From NCBI GenBank assembly GCA_019635285.1, contig JAHBZS010000032.1, positions 1 to 55,300 of the forward strand: a stretch of DNA of 55,300 nucleotides. Direction: 5' to 3'. This DNA comes from Rubrivivax sp. (lineage in GTDB: Bacteria; Pseudomonadota; Gammaproteobacteria; Burkholderiales; Burkholderiaceae_C). The position numbers and the translations under genes were made by a program. The notes under the pieces were generated by a model. The model made no database searches, was not told the DNA's origin, and saw nothing but the letters and a program-made list of their open reading frames with translations. Shown piece after piece: positions 17,114 to 24,867 of the stretch (position 1 is the first letter of the stretch; each line of letters starts with the position of its first letter).

Positions 17114-17950
17114 TTGCCCGTCCCGCTCACCTTGCCCCAACGCATCGTCTGCCTCACCGAAGAGCCCACCGAGGTGCTGTACGCGCTGGGCCAGCAGCAC
17201 CGCATCGTCGGCATCTCCGGCTTCACCGTGCGCCCCGCGCAGGCGCGGCAGGAGAAGCCCCGTGTCTCGGCCTTCACCAGCGCCAAGCTGGACCGCATCC
17301 TGGCGCTGCAGCCCGACCTGGCGATCGGCTTCTCCGACATGCAGGCCGACATCGCGCAGGCGCTGATCAAGGCCGGCGTCGAGGTCTGGATCAGCAACCA
17401 CCGCTCGGTCGAAGGCATCCTGGACTACGTGCGGCGCCTGGGCGCACTGGTCGGCGCCACGCACCAGGCCGAGGCCTATGCGCAGCAGCTGCGCCTGCGC
17501 GTCGATGCGGTGCGCGCCCTTGCCGCGCGGCTGCCGCGCCGCCCGCGCGTCTATTTCGAGGAATGGGACGAGCCGCAGATCAGCGCCATCCGCTGGGTCA
17601 GCGAGCTGGTGGGCATCGCCGGCGGCGACGACATCTTCCCTGCGCGGGCCGCGGCCAGCCTGGGACGCGAGCGCATCGTCGCCGACCCGCTGGAGGTGGT
17701 GCGCGCCGCGCCCGACCTGATCGTCGGCTCGTGGTGCGGCAAGAAGTTCCGCCCCGAAAAGGTGGCGGCGCGCCCGGGCTGGGCCGAGGTGCCGGCGGTG
17801 CGCGATGGCGAGTTGCACGAAATCAAGTCGCCGCTGATCCTGCAGCCCGGGCCGGCGGCGCTGACCGACGGCCTGGACGCGCTGCACGCCATCGTCTCGC
17901 GCTGGTCGCTCAGATCAGCAGCGCCGCCACGAACAGGCCGATCATCATGA
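17114..17950 (+). CDS. Cobalamin/Fe-siderophore binding-protein homologue without signal peptide
   Basis: A 278-residue class III periplasmic-binding-fold protein (BtuF/FepB-like, COG0614). It opens almost directly at the first strand, LPQRIVCLTEEPTEVLYALG, with PDLAIGFSDMQADI, FEEWDEPQ and PDLIVGSWCGKKFRPEKV further on. There is no signal peptide or lipobox, so it seems cytoplasmic; signal-less COG0614 proteins annotated as cobalamin-binding are known in proteobacteria. No btuC, btuD or TonB receptor gene is near. The frame's best start is a TTG at 17114; no upstream ATG or GTG in frame would add an export signal. Its 3' end overlaps the convergent DUF456 gene by about 40 bases, which is unusual but not impossible; the C-terminal tail is low-complexity. 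Confidence 0.8.
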   Translation: MPVPLTLPQRIVCLTEEPTEVLYALGQQHRIVGISGFTVRPAQARQEKPRVSAFTSAKLDRILALQPDLAIGFSDMQADIAQALIKAGVEVWISNHRSVEGILDYVRRLGALVGATHQAEAYAQQLRLRVDAVRALAARLPRRPRVYFEEWDEPQISAIRWVSELVGIAGGDDIFPARAAASLGRERIVADPLEVVRAAPDLIVGSWCGKKFRPEKVAARPGWAEVPAVRDGELHEIKSPLILQPGPAALTDGLDALHAIVSRWSLRSAAPPRTGRSS

Positions 17951-18392
17951 AGGCGATGACCACCTTGGACACGATGCCGGCCAGGATGCCGAGCCAGGTG
18001 GCCACACCGACCTTCACGGCCTGCTCGTGGTCGCGGCGTGCCAGCCATTCGCCGATGGCCGCGCCCACCAGCGGCATGAAGAGCACACCGACCAGGCCCA
18101 TGAACAGCCCGGCCAGCGTGCCCAGCGCGGCACCGATGATGGCCTGGCGGCTGGCGCCCGCCTTGCGCGCCCCCAGCAGCCCGGCCACGTAGTCCAGCAC
18201 CCAGGCGATCACCGCCAGCACGGCCACCGCCGCCACCACGCCCCAGCCGACGCGCGTGAAGTCGTCGATCCAGGCGCCGAGCACGATGCCGGCCAGCACC
18301 AGCGCCGTGCCCGGCAGCGCCGGCAGCACGGTGCCGGCCACACCGACGACGATCAGCGCGACGCTCAGCACCCAGAGCAAGGTGGTGCTCAT
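17910..18392 (-). CDS. DUF456 family membrane protein
   Basis: A 160-residue, very hydrophobic protein of the DUF456 family. Its hydrophobic segments include WVLSVALIVVGVAGTVLPAL near the N-terminus, with GTALVLAGIVLGAW, a glycine-zipper-rich middle (GAALGTLAGLFMGLVG) and a C-terminal helix FMMIGLFVAALLI. Function is unknown. The ATG at 18392 fits the family start MSTTLLWVL. It overlaps the convergent binding-protein homologue at its 3' end and is 16 bases downstream of the lipoprotein gene on the same strand, so the two may be cotranscribed. Confidence 0.87.
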   Translation of the reverse strand: MSTTLLWVLSVALIVVGVAGTVLPALPGTALVLAGIVLGAWIDDFTRVGWGVVAAVAVLAVIAWVLDYVAGLLGARKAGASRQAIIGAALGTLAGLFMGLVGVLFMPLVGAAIGEWLARRDHEQAVKVGVATWLGILAGIVSKVVIAFMMIGLFVAALLI

Positions 18393-18408
18393 CGCCCGGC
18401 TTGCTGCG

Positions 18409-19029
18409 TCAACTGGCGAACAGGCCCGCCTGGCGTGCCGCCTCCATCAGCAGCTTGGCCAAGGTGGCCAGCTGCTGGCCGACGTCGGACGACGGGGCCG
18501 CGCTGGCGCGGCCGCTCCACATCAACCGACCGCTGGCGACGTCGGTCAGCGCGGCGTTCGCGCCGAAGCCGGTGTCCACGCTGCCGCCGCCCAGCGGCGC
18601 CGACATGCCGATGCCCACGCCGCCGCCGCTGCGGTAGCCGCCGCCGAAGCCGCCGATGCCGAAGCCGATGGACGGCCCCGGGGCGGCGGCCACGGCCTCG
18701 GCCGACACGGTGGTGCGCAGCAGGGCCGCGGTGCCGGCTTGTCGCGCGGCCCGCAGCAGTGTCTCGTCGGCCGCCGGCGGAACGTCGCCCGGATCGGCGG
18801 CCATCACCGGCAGCGCGCCGCGCGCGCTCAGCTCGGCGGCCATGCGCTCGGCGCAGACGCGCCGCAAGGTCAGGTCGGCCGCCTGGCAGACCACCAGCAC
18901 CTTGGCGCCGCGCGGCGGCTGGCCGGCAAACTGCGGGTCGCTCCACTGCGCGTTGACCTGGCTGGTGGCGCAGCCGGCCAGCCACAGCAGGCCGGTCACC
19001 GCAGCGACTGCAACGCACGCGCGCCGCAT
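18409..19029 (-). CDS. Putative lipoprotein, glycine-rich
   Basis: A 206-residue lipoprotein. Residues 1-20 form a signal ending in the lipobox LAGC with Cys20 as the lipidation site. The mature part contains SQVNAQWSDPQFAGQP and a KVLVVCQAADLTLRR strand, reminiscent of DUF4136-type lipoproteins that follow a Rossmann-like pattern, then a glycine-rich segment (GFGIGGFGGGYRSGGGVGIG, about 129-148). Near the end, ALTDVASGRLMWSGRASA resembles the last strand pair of such proteins. Family assignment is tentative and no function can be given. The ATG at 19029 was chosen because it places the lipobox at a normal distance; an upstream ATG would add 11 hydrophilic residues. Confidence 0.78.
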   Translation of the reverse strand: MRRACVAVAAVTGLLWLAGCATSQVNAQWSDPQFAGQPPRGAKVLVVCQAADLTLRRVCAERMAAELSARGALPVMAADPGDVPPAADETLLRAARQAGTAALLRTTVSAEAVAAAPGPSIGFGIGGFGGGYRSGGGVGIGMSAPLGGGSVDTGFGANAALTDVASGRLMWSGRASAAPSSDVGQQLATLAKLLMEAARQAGLFAS

Positions 19030-19065
19030 CAACGTGGGCCTTGGGTCGTCGATGTCATGCATGCT

Positions 19066-20067
19066 TCACTCCGCTGCAACCTGCACCAGCCGCTTGCCGA
19101 TGACCTGGCCCTGCATCATGCCGATCAGCGCCGCCGGTGCGTTCTCGAGACCCTGCACGATGTCCTCGTGGAACACCAGCTCGCCGCTGCGTAGCCACGG
19201 CGCCACGCGCGCCTGGTACGCGGGCAGCTTGTGCACGTGGTCGTAGATGATGAAGCCGGTCATGGTGATGCGCTTGTTCAGCACCGCCTGCAGGCCGCGC
19301 ACGCCGGCATCGTCGACCGCGTTGTAGGTGGAGATCATGCCGCACACCGGGAAGCGCGCCGCCACGTTGGCGTGGCGCAGCGCGGCTTCCAGCGTGCTGC
19401 CGCCGACGTTGTCGAAATACACGTCGATGCCTCGCGGGCAATGCATGCGCAGCGCCTCGTCGAGGTCGGTGCGCTGGTAGTTGAACGCGGCATCGAAGCC
19501 GCAGCGGTCGACCAGGTAGGCCACCTTGTCGTCGCTGCCCGCCGAGCCGACGACACGCGCGCCCGCGCGCCGGGCGAACTGCCCCGCCAGCTGCCCGACG
19601 GTGCCCGCCGCCGAGGACACGAACACCGTGTCGCCGGGCGCCGGCTGGCCGATCTCGATGGCGCCGGTCCAGGCAGTCAGGCCCGGCATGCCCAGCGCCG
19701 AGATGAAGTGGCTGGGCCGCCCCAGCGCGGGGTCGATGCGCTGCAGGCCCTCGCCGCGCGGCGCCACGCTGCGCAAGGCCCAGGGCAGGAAGCCCCAGAC
19801 CAGGTCGCCTTCGGCAAAGCCGGTGTGGCCGCTGGCCAGCACGCGGGCGACGACGCGCGACACGATCGGCTGGCCGAGCTCGAAGCCCGGCGCGTAGGAC
19901 GTGCCGGCATTCATGCGGCCGCGCAGATAGGGGTCGGTGGACAGGTACAGCGCCTGCAGCAGCACGTCCTGCGCGCCGCAGGCCGGCTCGGCGCAGGACT
20001 CGACGGTAAAGCAGCTTGGGTCGACCCAGCCGACCGGGCGCTTGACCAGCAGGACACGCTTGTTCAT
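19066..20067 (-). CDS. NADP-dependent medium-chain oxidoreductase (CurA / leukotriene-B4-dehydrogenase-like)
   Basis: A 333-residue zinc-free medium-chain dehydrogenase/reductase. Marks are DPYLRGRMN in the N-terminal catalytic domain, GMPGLTAWTG and the nucleotide-binding VSSAAGTVGQLAGQFARRAG. DVYFDNVGG and ISTYNA follow, and FIIYDHVHK near the C-terminus completes the CurA/leukotriene B4 12-hydroxydehydrogenase pattern. Such enzymes reduce the C=C bond of alpha,beta-unsaturated ketones or aldehydes (curcumin, 2-alkenals) with NADPH. Zinc-binding cysteines of alcohol dehydrogenases are absent, as expected. The ATG at 20067 gives the typical MNKRVLLVKRPVGW start. It follows a DUF6776-type gene on the same strand by 27 bases and precedes the lipoprotein gene by 36. 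Confidence 0.92.
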   Translation of the reverse strand: MNKRVLLVKRPVGWVDPSCFTVESCAEPACGAQDVLLQALYLSTDPYLRGRMNAGTSYAPGFELGQPIVSRVVARVLASGHTGFAEGDLVWGFLPWALRSVAPRGEGLQRIDPALGRPSHFISALGMPGLTAWTGAIEIGQPAPGDTVFVSSAAGTVGQLAGQFARRAGARVVGSAGSDDKVAYLVDRCGFDAAFNYQRTDLDEALRMHCPRGIDVYFDNVGGSTLEAALRHANVAARFPVCGMISTYNAVDDAGVRGLQAVLNKRITMTGFIIYDHVHKLPAYQARVAPWLRSGELVFHEDIVQGLENAPAALIGMMQGQVIGKRLVQVAAE

Positions 20068-20094
20068 GCGCGGCACTGTAGCCGCTCGGCCGCG

Positions 20095-20763
20095 TCAGCG
20101 CACCAGCAGCACGCGCATGCCCAGCGACTTGCCCGCCGCCTTGTCCAGCACCTGCACCGTGGTCTGCCGCGGCTTGAAGCCCTCGGGCAGCGGCGCGCTG
20201 CCGCGCACCACCTCGTGCCCGAGCATCGACAGCGCGATCGGCTCCAGCGCCAAGGTGGTCGGTGCACCGCGTGCCGATTCGCCGCTGACGGTGAGCTGCA
20301 CGACACCCGACAGCGCTTTGCGCGGGCTGCCGTCGCGCATCAGCACGACGTTGTAGTCGAGCGCGCCGGGCCGGGCGCTGAACTGGCCGGCGCGCACCTC
20401 GACGCTGCCGCCGCGCGGATCGGGCGGCAGCGCTTGCACGATGGCCTCGAGGTCGTCACGCAGGCCCGCCGCCGTCGCCTGGCTGGCGCTGAGCTGTTCG
20501 CCCAGTGCCGCCTTGTCGGCCTCGCTGCGCTGCAGGCGCTGCGTGGTCTGCGCGAGCTCGGCCTGCAGCCGCTTGCGCTCGGCGTCGGCCTGCTCGAAAT
20601 CCCGGCGCAGCGCCGCCGATTCGGCCGGCGACAGCCGCGGCGGCAGGTAGCGCTCCTGCACCAGCAGCACGGCGCCGGCACCGGCCAGCGCCGCAAACAA
20701 GCCCCACAGCAGCCACGGCGGGATGCGCCGACGCGGACGGCTGGCGCCCAGGGAGTTGAACAT
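20095..20763 (-). CDS. DUF6776-like single-pass membrane protein
   Basis: A 222-residue protein with a basic N-terminus (SRPRRRIPPW), one membrane helix near residues 16-34 (WLLWGLFAALAGAGAVLLV), a coiled-coil region about 44-105 rich in Glu, Ala, Gln and Leu, and a C-terminal beta-rich domain ending KAAGKSLGMRVLLVR. The pattern matches the DUF6776 family of proteobacterial membrane proteins, whose function is unknown. I use the ATG at 20763. An in-frame GTG at 20787 would add eight Ser/Arg-rich residues encoded by a short repeated CGTTCC tract. Confidence 0.75.
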   Translation of the reverse strand: MFNSLGASRPRRRIPPWLLWGLFAALAGAGAVLLVQERYLPPRLSPAESAALRRDFEQADAERKRLQAELAQTTQRLQRSEADKAALGEQLSASQATAAGLRDDLEAIVQALPPDPRGGSVEVRAGQFSARPGALDYNVVLMRDGSPRKALSGVVQLTVSGESARGAPTTLALEPIALSMLGHEVVRGSAPLPEGFKPRQTTVQVLDKAAGKSLGMRVLLVR

Positions 20764-20969
20764 CGAGGAACGGGAACGGGAAAACACCGGGTGGCCACAG
20801 GACAGCGGAAACAGCGCTGAAAGCTACTACGCAAGAGGGTAGGAAGTGCAACACGATGTACCGCCCCCCGGCCCTATCGACGCGTCGGGCAATTTACGGT
20901 TCGTTGCATTCCAGAAACAATGCCCACCGGGTCGCCGCGATAGATTTGACGCCACGCAGGAGAAGACTC

Positions 20970-21431
20970 ATGCCCGACCAACAGATCAAGGTCTCGAAGC
21001 CGGCGCTGCAGGCCGAGCCGCCCCGTCGCGCGGCGACACGCGTCACGCACCCCGCGCCGCACCCCGCCCCGCGCCTGGCGGCGCGGCTGTTCGCGGCGGC
21101 CGGCAACCCGTTGCGTGCGCGGCTGCTGCGCTGCCTGATGCGGCCCTTGGGGCTGCTGGGGGCCGCCGGCGTGGCCTCCGGCGTCTTCGTCATGTTCATC
21201 GACCGCCGCGACGGCGACCTGCACATCGACGCCGATGCGGTGGCCCAGGTGTCCAGCCAGCAGCTGTTCGAACTGGCCCGCTTCGTCGAGCAGGTCGATC
21301 CACAGGCGCTGCAGCAGTTCGCCAGCCTGGTCGCCGGCAGCCCGCTGGCGCTGGCGACCTTCAGTGCGTCGGTGCTGCTGCTGCTGTCGCGCCGCCTGCA
21401 GCCGACCACCGCACCCCGGCCGCCGGCCTGA
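20970..21431 (+). CDS. Hypothetical membrane-associated protein
   Basis: A 153-residue protein I do not recognise. The start at 20970 is supported by a strong AGGAGAAG about 6 bases upstream. The N-terminal 60 residues are basic and rich in Ala, Arg and Pro. One membrane segment lies near 61-76 (LGLLGAAGVASGVFVMFI), then an acidic short stretch (DRRDGDLHIDADAVAQVSS) and a C-terminal hydrophobic segment (LALATFSASVLLLL) followed by RR. The two hydrophobic segments suggest a hairpin membrane protein. It diverges from the DUF6776-like gene and converges with the next lipoprotein gene. Confidence 0.65.
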   Translation: MPDQQIKVSKPALQAEPPRRAATRVTHPAPHPAPRLAARLFAAAGNPLRARLLRCLMRPLGLLGAAGVASGVFVMFIDRRDGDLHIDADAVAQVSSQQLFELARFVEQVDPQALQQFASLVAGSPLALATFSASVLLLLSRRLQPTTAPRPPA

Positions 21432-21467
21432 GTCCGCGCCGGCCCGCCCCGCAGGGGATGACGCCGC

Positions 21468-22025
21468 TCAAGGCGCGTCGGCGCCGATGCGCAGCTGCAC
21501 GGCCGCAGCCTGCGTGACACTCGCGACCGCCAGCTGATCCGCGGCAGCCCCGCGCGCCAGCAGGTGCTTGCGCACGTTGCCGGCGCGCTGCTGCGCCAGC
21601 GCGGGCGCGGCCGACGCGTCGCCCGGCGCGGCCAGCCATGTCACGCGCAGCGCCGGCTTGCGCTGCAGGCTCTGCGCCACCTTGTCCAGTACCGCCGCCA
21701 GCGGCGCGCGCACCTCGCTGCGGCCGGCTTCGAAGCAGAAGTCGCGCGGCACGTCGACGCTGAAGGACGTCTCGCTGCGCTGCTCGATGCGCACCGGGGT
21801 GCCCTCGAACCACGACTGCAGCCATTGCCGCTCGATGGCGACGGCCGAGTTGCGCTGCGCCTGCGGCAGCGCGGGCGGCGCCGCGGTCGCCGACGGGGGT
21901 ACGGATGATGGCGATGGCGCCGGGGCACTGGCGCAGCCCTGCAGCGCCAGCAGCACGCACAGCGCGCCGGTCCAGCCCCTGCGACAGCGTGTCGGGCGGT
22001 GGGCTCGGGCAGGCTTGCAGCACAT
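21468..22025 (-). CDS. Putative lipoprotein with OmpA-like C-terminal region
   Basis: A 185-residue protein with a signal segment ending ALCVLLALQGC, Cys31 being the likely lipidated residue, then a Ser/Pro/Ala linker of about 25 residues. The remainder has FSVDVPRDFCFEAGRSEVRAP followed by alternating strands and helices and AQQRAGNVRKHLLARGAAAD. This last piece resembles the helix of OmpA-family peptidoglycan-binding domains (RA..V...L...G), but conserved Asp/Arg residues cannot be placed with certainty. Likely outer-membrane or periplasmic; function unknown. It is divergent from the small membrane protein gene at 22117. Confidence 0.7.
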   Translation of the reverse strand: MCCKPARAHRPTRCRRGWTGALCVLLALQGCASAPAPSPSSVPPSATAAPPALPQAQRNSAVAIERQWLQSWFEGTPVRIEQRSETSFSVDVPRDFCFEAGRSEVRAPLAAVLDKVAQSLQRKPALRVTWLAAPGDASAAPALAQQRAGNVRKHLLARGAAADQLAVASVTQAAAVQLRIGADAP

Positions 22026-22116
22026 CGCCGCATGCTAGGTGTGCACGCGTGCCGACATGCGTACAAACGTAACCGAATGAGCCAGATGCAGCCCCCGGCG
22101 TCGCGATAATCACCCC

Positions 22117-22332
22117 ATGACCATCTTCTACTGGGTGATGGGGGTGCTCATCGTGGCCACCTTCGTGCCTTCGGTGTTCTTCCTGGTGCTCTTTGCCGTG
22201 ACCGGCGAAGACGGCTGCCTGCGGCGCGCCCGCGCGCTGTGGAACTACACGCGCGTGCTCACCCTGCTGGGCGGCAACCTGCTCATCTGGGGGCACGTCG
22301 TCTACGGCCTGTGGCGCATCTGGTTCACCTAG
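22117..22332 (+). CDS. Small two-helix membrane protein
   Basis: A 71-residue protein with two clear membrane helices, MTIFYWVMGVLIVATFVPSV onward (about 1-28) and LLGGNLLIWGHVVYGLWRIW (about 50-69), separated by a short basic loop (CLRRARALWNYTR). I do not recognise a family. The coding signal is good for its size and it lies 14 bases upstream of folE on the same strand, so it may be cotranscribed with it. No ribosome-binding site is obvious. Confidence 0.6.
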   Translation: MTIFYWVMGVLIVATFVPSVFFLVLFAVTGEDGCLRRARALWNYTRVLTLLGGNLLIWGHVVYGLWRIWFT

Positions 22333-22346
22333 CACGCCGGGGCGCC

Positions 22347-22985
22347 ATGCACCACGCCGACGACCACGCCCCCCCGCCGCCCGCGACGGCCGGCCTGGGC
22401 ATTCCACGCCACGGCGCCTTCGACCCGGCTGCCTTCGAGCGCGCGGTGGCCGACCTGATGCGCGCCTGCGGCATCGCCGCCGACGGCGTGCACACCGGCA
22501 GCACGCCGCGCCGTGTGCGCGAGCTGTGGGAGCGCCGCCTGCTCGGCGGCTATGCGCTCGACCCGGCCGAGGTGCTGGGCCCGGGCTTCGACGACGCGCG
22601 CGAGGACATGGTGGTGGTGCGCGGCATCGCCATCCACGGCGTGTGTCCGCACCACCTGGTGCCCTTCCGCGGTACCGCCCATGTAGCCTATGTGCCGGGT
22701 GGGCGGCTGCACGGCTTCGGCCGCATCGCACGCATGGTCGATGCCATCGGCCACCGCCTCACCTATCAGGAGTGGATGACGCGCGACATCGCCGACGCGC
22801 TGGTGCAGCACGGCCGGGCACGCGGCGCCGCCTGCGTCATCGAGGCCGAGCAGCTGTGCCTGTTGCTGGGCGAAGACCGCCGCGGCGACGAGCGCGTCTA
22901 CACCCAGGCCTTCGCCGGCTGCTTCAACGACGACGACCGCCTGCGCGCCGAGTTCGTGCGCGCCATCAGCGGCCTGGGCCGCTGA
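22347..22985 (+). CDS. folE: GTP cyclohydrolase I
   Basis: A 212-residue type I GTP cyclohydrolase, which converts GTP to 7,8-dihydroneopterin triphosphate at the entry of folate/tetrahydropterin synthesis. The zinc ligands are Cys100 and His103 in HGVCPHHLVPF and Cys171 in IEAEQLCLLL. LHGFGRIARMVDA corresponds to the conserved GLSK-type block, and RLTYQEWMTRDIADAL to the RLQVQE block. The N-terminus (HADDHAPPPPA) is short and variable. Its divergence from housekeeping FolE (LHGFGRIAR for GLSKIPR, CPHH for CEHH) suggests a second, specialised FolE rather than the only copy (inference). No other folate gene is nearby. Confidence 0.88.
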   Translation: MHHADDHAPPPPATAGLGIPRHGAFDPAAFERAVADLMRACGIAADGVHTGSTPRRVRELWERRLLGGYALDPAEVLGPGFDDAREDMVVVRGIAIHGVCPHHLVPFRGTAHVAYVPGGRLHGFGRIARMVDAIGHRLTYQEWMTRDIADALVQHGRARGAACVIEAEQLCLLLGEDRRGDERVYTQAFAGCFNDDDRLRAEFVRAISGLGR

Positions 22986-23055
22986 GTCCTCGTCAGGCGG
23001 CCTCGGTCGCTGAGTCCTCTTCAGGCGGCGGCCGCTGAGCCGTCTTCAGCCGGCC
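22980..23055. repeat. Degenerate ~25-28 bp tandem repeat between convergent genes
   Basis: Three imperfect copies of a unit built on CGCTGAGTCCTCGTCAGGCG start at about 22980, 23008 and 23033. The first contains the TGA of folE and the last runs into the TCA (reverse stop) of pxpA, so the repeat fills the whole 60-base gap. It resembles local duplication of a gene end. Confidence 0.7.
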
Positions 23056-23825
23056 CGCAGCGCCGGCAGCGCGACCGGCGTGTAGCCGCCGGCCTGCAGC
23101 GCCTCGCGCACCGCCGACGCGGTGGCCACGGCCTCGGCGTTGTCGCCATGCACGCAGATGCTGCCGGCGGCGCAGGGCAGGCGCTTGCCGTGGATCGACA
23201 CCAGCGCGCCGCCCTCCAGGATGCGCATCACGTGGCGCACGCTGGCCTGCGCGCCGTGCACCATCGCCTGCGGATGCGAGCGCGGCACCAGGCTGCCTTC
23301 GTCGGTGTACTGCCGGTCGGCAAAGATCTCCTCCACCACCGGCAAGCCGGCTTCGTGCCCGGCCCGCACCAGCGCAGACAGCGCCGGCGCCAGCAGGATC
23401 AGCTCGGCCCCCGCGCCGCGCACGGCGCGCGCGATGCAGCGCGCCAGGTCCAGGTTCTCGCAGGCCAGGTTGTTCAGCGCGCCGTGCGGCTTGACGTGCG
23501 TGACGCGGTGCTGCTCGGCCGCGGCGATGGCCTGCAGCGCGCCGATCTGGTACAGCACCATCGCCTCGACCTCGGCCGGCGCCATGTCGATGCGGCGCCG
23601 GCCGAAGCCCTGCAGGTCCGGAAAGCTCGGATGCGCGCCGATGCTCACGCCGTGCTGCCGTGCGGTGGCCACGGTGCGGCGCATCACCGTCGGGTCGCCG
23701 GCGTGGAAGCCGCAGGCCACGTTGGCCGAGTCCACGCGCTGCAGCATCTCGTCGTCGCGGCCCATCGTCCAGGCACCGAAGGATTCGCCCAGGTCGGCGT
23801 TCAGGTTGATGCGCTTGTCGCTCAT
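23046..23825 (-). CDS. pxpA: 5-oxoprolinase subunit PxpA (LamB/YcsF family)
   Basis: A 259-residue LamB/YcsF protein, one of three subunits of the prokaryotic ATP-dependent 5-oxoprolinase that opens 5-oxo-L-proline to glutamate. The family signature INLNADLGESFGAW is at the N-terminus, followed by SANVACGFHAGDP, SIGAHPSFPDLQGFGRR and VKPHGALNN. All are standard, and length is normal. The ATG at 23825 was chosen over an upstream in-frame ATG because the conserved start is MSDKRINLN. It lies 4 bases after pxpC and is last in the operon pxpB-pxpC-pxpA. Confidence 0.96.
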   Translation of the reverse strand: MSDKRINLNADLGESFGAWTMGRDDEMLQRVDSANVACGFHAGDPTVMRRTVATARQHGVSIGAHPSFPDLQGFGRRRIDMAPAEVEAMVLYQIGALQAIAAAEQHRVTHVKPHGALNNLACENLDLARCIARAVRGAGAELILLAPALSALVRAGHEAGLPVVEEIFADRQYTDEGSLVPRSHPQAMVHGAQASVRHVMRILEGGALVSIHGKRLPCAAGSICVHGDNAEAVATASAVREALQAGGYTPVALPALRAG

Positions 23826-23829
23826 GACG

Positions 23830-24867
23830 TCAGTCCCAGGGCAGATGGCGGGCATCGATCATGCCGCTGATCAGGTTGTCGGCACGCAGCGCCGCTTCGT
23901 CCGGCTCACCGCCGCCACGCGGCGGGCCGATGCGCGCCGCCCAGTGGCGCAGCGCCGCGGCCAGCGCCTGCCTTGCCGCCAGCGCCTCGGCGCGCGACAC
24001 GCGCGCGAAGCGCAGCACGTCGCCGGGCCGCAGGTGCGCCAGCCGCGGCAGGTCGGCGCGGATCACGGTGGCGATCTTGGCGTAGCCGCCGATGGTCTGC
24101 GCATCCACGCCCAGCACGATCGGCTGGCCGGCGCCGGGCACCTGCACCGCCCCCGGCACCACCGCCTCCGAGACGATGTCCGGCCCGGCGCCGGGCGCGT
24201 GGGGCAGCACCGCACCTTCCAGGCGCAGGCCCATGCGGTCGGCATCGCGCGTGACGCGGTAGTCGCTGCCGGTGAACCGCGCCCAGGCGTCGGCGTCGAA
24301 ATGCGCATCCTGCGGCCCGGGCAGCACGCGCAGCGGCCCGCCCGCATGCACGAAGGGCGGCGCCTGCCGCTCGACGCCCGGCGCTGCGGCGGCACGCAGC
24401 AGGTCGCCCGCCCGCGGCGCACGGCCGTCGATGCCGCCCAGCGCGGCACGCGCATAGGTGGCGCGGCTGCCCAGCACGGCCGGCACGTCGATGCCGCCAG
24501 CCAGCGCCAGGTAGCCGATGCCGCGCCGACACGGGCCGATGTGCAGTTCGTCGCCCGGCTGCAAGGTCAGGCTGCGCCACGCGTCCACGGCCATCAACTC
24601 GCCGCCCCCACGCCGCCAGCGCGGCTTGAAGTCGCCGGCCAGCGCCAGCTGCACCGGCGCGCCGACCGCACGCAAGCTCGGCCCGAGCAGCGCCACCTCC
24701 AGCCCGGCCTGCGCCGCCGGCTGGCCAAGCAGCGCGTTGGCGCAGGCCAGCAGCACCGGATCGGCCGCGCCCGCCAGCGGCACGCCGATGTCGCGGTGGC
24801 CGCTGCGCCCGCCGTCCTGGATGGACACGGCCGCACCGCCGTCCAGGCATTCGACGGCGCCGCTCAT
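23830..24867 (-). CDS. pxpC: 5-oxoprolinase subunit PxpC (KipA / biotin-dependent carboxyltransferase-like)
   Basis: A 345-residue KipA-family protein. The N-terminus VECLDGGAAVSIQDGGRSGH and the blocks GVPLAGAADPV, CANALLGQPAAQAGLE and YLALAGGID are diagnostic, as are GSRATYARAALGGIDGR and the later SDYRVTRDADRMGLRLEG and PIVLGVDAQTIGGYAKIATV. With PxpB it forms the catalytic assembly of 5-oxoprolinase. The ATG at 24867 overlaps the TGA of pxpB by four bases, implying coupled translation. Pfam names it a carboxyltransferase domain, but here it acts in 5-oxoproline cleavage. Confidence 0.95.
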   Translation of the reverse strand: MSGAVECLDGGAAVSIQDGGRSGHRDIGVPLAGAADPVLLACANALLGQPAAQAGLEVALLGPSLRAVGAPVQLALAGDFKPRWRRGGGELMAVDAWRSLTLQPGDELHIGPCRRGIGYLALAGGIDVPAVLGSRATYARAALGGIDGRAPRAGDLLRAAAAPGVERQAPPFVHAGGPLRVLPGPQDAHFDADAWARFTGSDYRVTRDADRMGLRLEGAVLPHAPGAGPDIVSEAVVPGAVQVPGAGQPIVLGVDAQTIGGYAKIATVIRADLPRLAHLRPGDVLRFARVSRAEALAARQALAAALRHWAARIGPPRGGGEPDEAALRADNLISGMIDARHLPWD

